Source: Cyanobacteria bacterium UBA11370 (GTDB taxonomy: Bacteria; Cyanobacteriota; Cyanobacteriia; Cyanobacteriales; Coleofasciculaceae). From it: a DNA stretch of 17,146 nucleotides. The stretch lies in NCBI GenBank assembly GCA_003486645.1, contig DNGI01000041.1, positions 1-17,146 on the forward strand. The letters run 5' to 3'. Below are positions 14,502 through 17,146 of this stretch, piece by piece. Each line of letters starts with the position of its first letter. Position 1 is the first letter of the stretch. The notes under the pieces are model-generated. The model was given only the letters and a program-made list of their open reading frames with translations. It had not been told where the DNA came from and made no database searches. A program made the translations under genes and the position numbers.

Positions 14502-15809
14502 TGCCGACAGAGTAGACTGAGATAGTGTCCACAATCTGACTCTCGCTACGGTCGCCAAAGACCGTCTACCCAGTCGGTCTAGGTCAATGCCTAGCTTTCT
14601 GGCTACTTTGCTCATTATGTTTGCAGCACCGTTTAAGTCTGCATTGATTAGTGAGCCGTTTTTACTTTTATACAATCCGCGCTTTGTCCTTCTACCAGAC
14701 GCTTTCCACCCTTCAGGCTTTTCGCCGTATTTGGGTAGGGAGTCACCATCTAAGTAGCTGGCTTTACTGGTGTAGGATTCTTCCGTAATCACAAGCCTAA
14801 TGCCGTGCAAATTGCACAATTGTTCAATTCTGTCTCTGAGTTTTCCTAAAGGTATTTGAACAAATTTTTGGTTGTTCACTCTACCCATGTTGGTATGGCA
14901 CTTAAAGCCTTCATTCCAGCCAAGTACAATTGTTCCGATGCCGTATTTAATACAGTGATTGATTATCAACCTAGCCGCTTTATTGATACCATCTTTCATC
15001 CGATGGTTGCGTTTACGGGTTACACGGTCAAGCCATGTGTCCCAATAACCTTGAGGCTTATTTTCCTTACGAGTTGAAACCTGTTTATTCCAGTATTGAT
15101 TAAAGGCTTTCATGGCACGAGCATCAATCAAAAAGGAGTTACCAAGGGTATCAACACAAGCCGCTAAATTGTCAGCCGTGCCTAAGTCAATTGATAGCGC
15201 TTGGTCGCTTAGTCCTGTACAGCAAATCTTTTCGGTTAGCTCATAAGAAGCTTCTAAGTAAAACGCACCATTCTTAGGTAAGATAGTCCATTCTTTGACC
15301 TTGGTTACATCTAAATTGGTTGGCATGGGAAGTTTAAAGCTGTCAATACCAAACCAGCGTTTAACTGTGAGACCAACAGAGAACTGAAGTTGTCCATTAA
15401 CTATTTTTGGCTTTTGACCCCCTGAGTTAGGATAAGCCACCTTGAACAGCTTTGAGCCTTTCAGATAGCTTGGCAGTTTTGGCTTGTTGGATAGTTGTCC
15501 TTTGAACCCAAGCTCACGCAAACCTTTGTAAGACTTGAAGGCTTCAGCAACGCTTAATAAGGTTTGTTGCGCTGGCGTTGATGGCAAAGACTGAGCAATC
15601 TGACTTTTCCCTACAGTTGATTCATACACTAAGTCAAACTTTCCTGTCATCAATAAACCCGTCTTAAAGAAAGTTTGACGCGCCAAATACACACCACTGT
15701 TGTAAAGCTTCCCTGATTGCTCACACAGGTATTGGAGTACTGCCTTTGTCTGTTTATCTGGATGGAGTAGCATTTGCTGCACTCCCATCAGTTTCTTTAC
15801 TTTAGCCAC
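14484..15809 (-). CDS. tnpB: TnpB, IS200/IS605 (IS1341-type), zinc-ribbon cysteines absent
   Basis: A 441-residue TnpB, an RNA-guided RuvC-type nuclease of the IS200/IS605 superfamily. The RuvC residues are visible: Asp208 in LSIDLGTADN, Glu300 in VLGWNEGFK and Asp391 in INADLNGAANI. The N-terminal OTB-like region (about 1-200) includes LYNSGVYLARQTFF. Between Glu300 and Asp391 the zinc ribbon normally has CxxC pairs after TS. Here it reads TSKASYLDGDSLPKYGEKP with no cysteines, as in a recognised subgroup of TnpB proteins. The start is GTG at 15807-15809 with AGAGGT upstream. It ends in ESPRL inside the right-end hairpin. No TnpA transposase is encoded in the window, so mobility would depend on a TnpA elsewhere. 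Confidence 0.9.
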   Translation of the reverse strand: MAKVKKLMGVQQMLLHPDKQTKAVLQYLCEQSGKLYNSGVYLARQTFFKTGLLMTGKFDLVYESTVGKSQIAQSLPSTPAQQTLLSVAEAFKSYKGLRELGFKGQLSNKPKLPSYLKGSKLFKVAYPNSGGQKPKIVNGQLQFSVGLTVKRWFGIDSFKLPMPTNLDVTKVKEWTILPKNGAFYLEASYELTEKICCTGLSDQALSIDLGTADNLAACVDTLGNSFLIDARAMKAFNQYWNKQVSTRKENKPQGYWDTWLDRVTRKRNHRMKDGINKAARLIINHCIKYGIGTIVLGWNEGFKCHTNMGRVNNQKFVQIPLGKLRDRIEQLCNLHGIRLVITEESYTSKASYLDGDSLPKYGEKPEGWKASGRRTKRGLYKSKNGSLINADLNGAANIMSKVARKLGIDLDRLGRRSLATVARVRLWTLSQSTLSAESPRL

Positions 15810-15938
15810 TTCGACCTCTTTGAATATTGTTGATTGCTTGATTGTAATCTACAATTGTTTATGGACTAACAGTTACTTCTTTTCAACAGCAGGCAACGTC
15901 AGTGCTGAAATAATTCAACGTTATATCAGTGACCCACA
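15810..15938 (-). promoter_or_regulatory. Upstream region of tnpB, possible element left end
   Basis: This 129-bp stretch precedes tnpB. An inverted repeat (TTCAAC at 15914-15919, GTTGAA at 15944-15949) could be part of a left-end hairpin. I cannot place the left boundary, because the next 100 bp resembles the 3' end of another element. Confidence 0.3.
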
Positions 15939-16120
15939 TCAGGGTTGAAGGCTGGAGGCGGTTAAAACCGCTCCCGTGCGTTCCTCTCCGGTCTGAAGAC
16001 GCGGAGTTTCCCGCAACGGAGGTACTCTGATGAGTTATGAATTATGAATTATACGGCATTTTCGTCCCTGTCCAAAACACATCCACATTTCGGGCATTCA
16101 TGAGTAGACTTCTTGCGGAA
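15939..16120 (-). pseudogene. Decayed 3' end of a second tnpB (zinc-ribbon type)
   Basis: Two separate frames on the minus strand look like the end of a different TnpB. At 16049-16120 the 23 codons before a TAA include HECPKCGCVLDRDENAV, the classic C-terminal CPxCG zinc ribbon plus DRDxNA catalytic-Asp motif. At 15939-16034, in another frame, is a tail containing LRETPRLQTGEERTG that ends in TGA, like the ESPRL-type tails of these proteins. Between them is a short TGAATTA-type heptamer tract and a frame change. The residues that should follow DRDENA (a NI-L helix) are missing. The piece is a remnant and cannot be functional protein. The tail segment also contains an end-type hairpin at 15984-16010. 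Confidence 0.6.
15954..15974. repeat. Short GC-rich hairpin in the IS remnant
   Basis: GGAG-GCGGTT and AACCGC-TCC pair around an AA loop with one bulged G. It lies next to the end-type hairpin at 15984-16010 and may belong to the same element end or its guide-RNA scaffold. Confidence 0.45.
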
Positions 16121-16161
16121 TTACGATGGAACCCTTTCTCAATCACAGGTTTACCATTTTG

Positions 16162-16270
16162 GGATTGCGATCGCCAAGCCTAAGTAAAACCAAGGTTTTT
16201 CAAGCGGGAATTGAATATCGATCCAGAGAGTATCTAACTCAAGGGATGCGATCGCACTCTCTAAGTAAAA
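16162..16270. repeat. HIP1-containing direct repeat
   Basis: Two copies, at 16162-16190 and 16243-16270, share GGGAT(T)GCGATCGC, then C-rich variable bases, then CTAAGTAAAA. They lie in the spacer between the tnpB remnant and the Uma2 gene. The open frame across them shows no protein-like features. Confidence 0.45.
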
Positions 16271-16272
16271 TA

Positions 16273-17028
16273 CTATTTTGTATCGGGATCACCACCAAGT
16301 TCTTTCAATTTAGCTAACAATCTCTCAACTTGTTGCTGTGCTAATTCTCGTTGTTGCCGTTCCGTTTCAACCTGTTGCTGTGCTAATTCAGCATCTTGCT
16401 GTGCTGCAATTGCCCTTTCTTCAGGTGTGGGAATCAATTGCCCATCTGCACTAAAAAACCGCAATTCTGACTCATACACTCCCAAAAATAACTCCAACTG
16501 CTGACTCCACAACCACCCATATTCATTTAACTCAATCGGTTGATACTTACCCCCCATTAATCGGAATCCTTGAAACTCTAATGTATCAGGATGAAACCAA
16601 AAGTATTCCAGTGTCCGAAACGTATCCTGATAAAGTTTTTTCTTAACGTCTTTATCAACCTTAGCCGTGCTATTAGAGAGCAATTCAATAATAACATTAG
16701 GATATTTCCCCTCCTCTGCCCACAATACCCAACTTTTGCGAGGTCGATTTTCTGTACCCAGTACCACAAAAAAGTCGGGTCCTCGGAAATCTCGCGTGGT
16801 AATGTGTTCGGGACTAAAATAAATGGTGAGATTGCCAGTCGCATAGAAGTCAGTGCGATCGCGCCACCACCATTTCAAGCAAGCTAATAGTAGTTCTATC
16901 TGATCTCGATGCAAATCGCTTTCCAATTCCGGTTCATCACTCCACAAATCACATGGAGGAATAATAATATCTTCCTGTTCATTTTGTGCAGTTAATTGAC
17001 CAGCACCTGAATTCTGAGCAAGTGTCAT
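16273..17028 (-). CDS. Uma2 family (DUF820) putative endonuclease with coiled-coil tail
   Basis: A 251-residue Uma2/DUF820 protein of the PD-(D/E)xK nuclease-like fold, a family greatly expanded in cyanobacteria and of unknown biological role. Counting from the ATG at 17026-17028, the family acids are Asp85 in RGPDFFVVLG and Glu115 in NVIIELLSNST, followed by a Lys-rich helix KDVKKKLYQ. The C-terminal 45 residues are a Gln/Glu-rich coiled coil (ELAQQQVE repeats), often seen in this family. At the DNA level the coiled coil holds a 42-bp direct repeat (16326-16347 and 16368-16389), that is, two heptads duplicated. An in-frame TTG at 17041-17043 would add five residues; neither start has a clear Shine-Dalgarno. 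Confidence 0.85.
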   Translation of the reverse strand: MTLAQNSGAGQLTAQNEQEDIIIPPCDLWSDEPELESDLHRDQIELLLACLKWWWRDRTDFYATGNLTIYFSPEHITTRDFRGPDFFVVLGTENRPRKSWVLWAEEGKYPNVIIELLSNSTAKVDKDVKKKLYQDTFRTLEYFWFHPDTLEFQGFRLMGGKYQPIELNEYGWLWSQQLELFLGVYESELRFFSADGQLIPTPEERAIAAQQDAELAQQQVETERQQRELAQQQVERLLAKLKELGGDPDTK

Positions 17029-17074
17029 GGGAGTAAGGAACAAAATTGCTACCTTTAGTTTATACCGAGATCTT

Positions 17075-17109
17075 GCACCCTAAACTGCAAATCGAGTTAG
17101 GGAGGGTGC
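17075..17109. repeat. Inverted repeat upstream of the Uma2 gene
   Basis: GCACCCTAAAC (17075-17085) pairs with GTTAGGGAGGGTGC (17096-17109), with a few extra bases in the second arm. It may be a promoter-distal dispersed repeat. Nothing else is identifiable up to the window end. Confidence 0.45.
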
Positions 17110-17146
17110 ATCCCAATTTTGCCAAAATACCTGTTGAAAAGGAAAT

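Noticed and set aside
16126..16317. Plus-strand frame before the Uma2 gene
   Set aside because: It is built on HIP1-containing direct repeats and overlaps the Uma2 3' end.

Overview
This is a 17.1-kb piece of a cyanobacterial chromosome. The evidence is the frequent HIP1 octamer (GCGATCGC), the cyanobacteria-specific genes pipX and sepF, a Slr1923-type divinyl chlorophyllide reductase (bciB), and intergenic spacers full of heptanucleotide tandem repeats. The repeat load and the mix of toxin-antitoxin and IS remnants suggest a large-genome filamentous form, but I cannot name the species.

Layout. 1-2100: two toxin-antitoxin modules in tandem on the minus strand. The first is a UPF0175 / DUF3368-PIN pair whose toxin is cut off near the window edge. 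The second is a Panacea-domain antitoxin followed by a Fic protein, with a perfect 14-bp dyad in front of it. 2100-2680: spacer with a C/G-rich hairpin and a small three-helix membrane protein whose best-placed start codon is ATA. 2682-5566: the minus-strand run pipX, pipY (yggS), sepF, proC, linking PII/NtcA nitrogen signalling, PLP homeostasis, division and proline synthesis. Two of its spacers carry heptamer-built inverted repeats. 5956-9570: cobalamin-dependent methionine synthase metH on the minus strand. 9777-12478: plus-strand comF, bciB and a moaD-like gene, separated by repeat-rich spacers. 12743-14425: ilvD on the minus strand. 14469-16120: a tnpB-only (IS1341-type) element directly upstream of ilvD, plus the decayed 3' end of a second, different tnpB. 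16273-17028: a Uma2-family protein.

The core metabolic genes (proC, metH, ilvD, bciB) are intact and ordinary. The material of interest lies in the left TA island, in the noncoding hairpins of the pipX-proC run, and in the IS region. There, two hairpins flanking tnpB differ in their stems only by compensatory changes. I found no tRNA, rRNA or CRISPR array.
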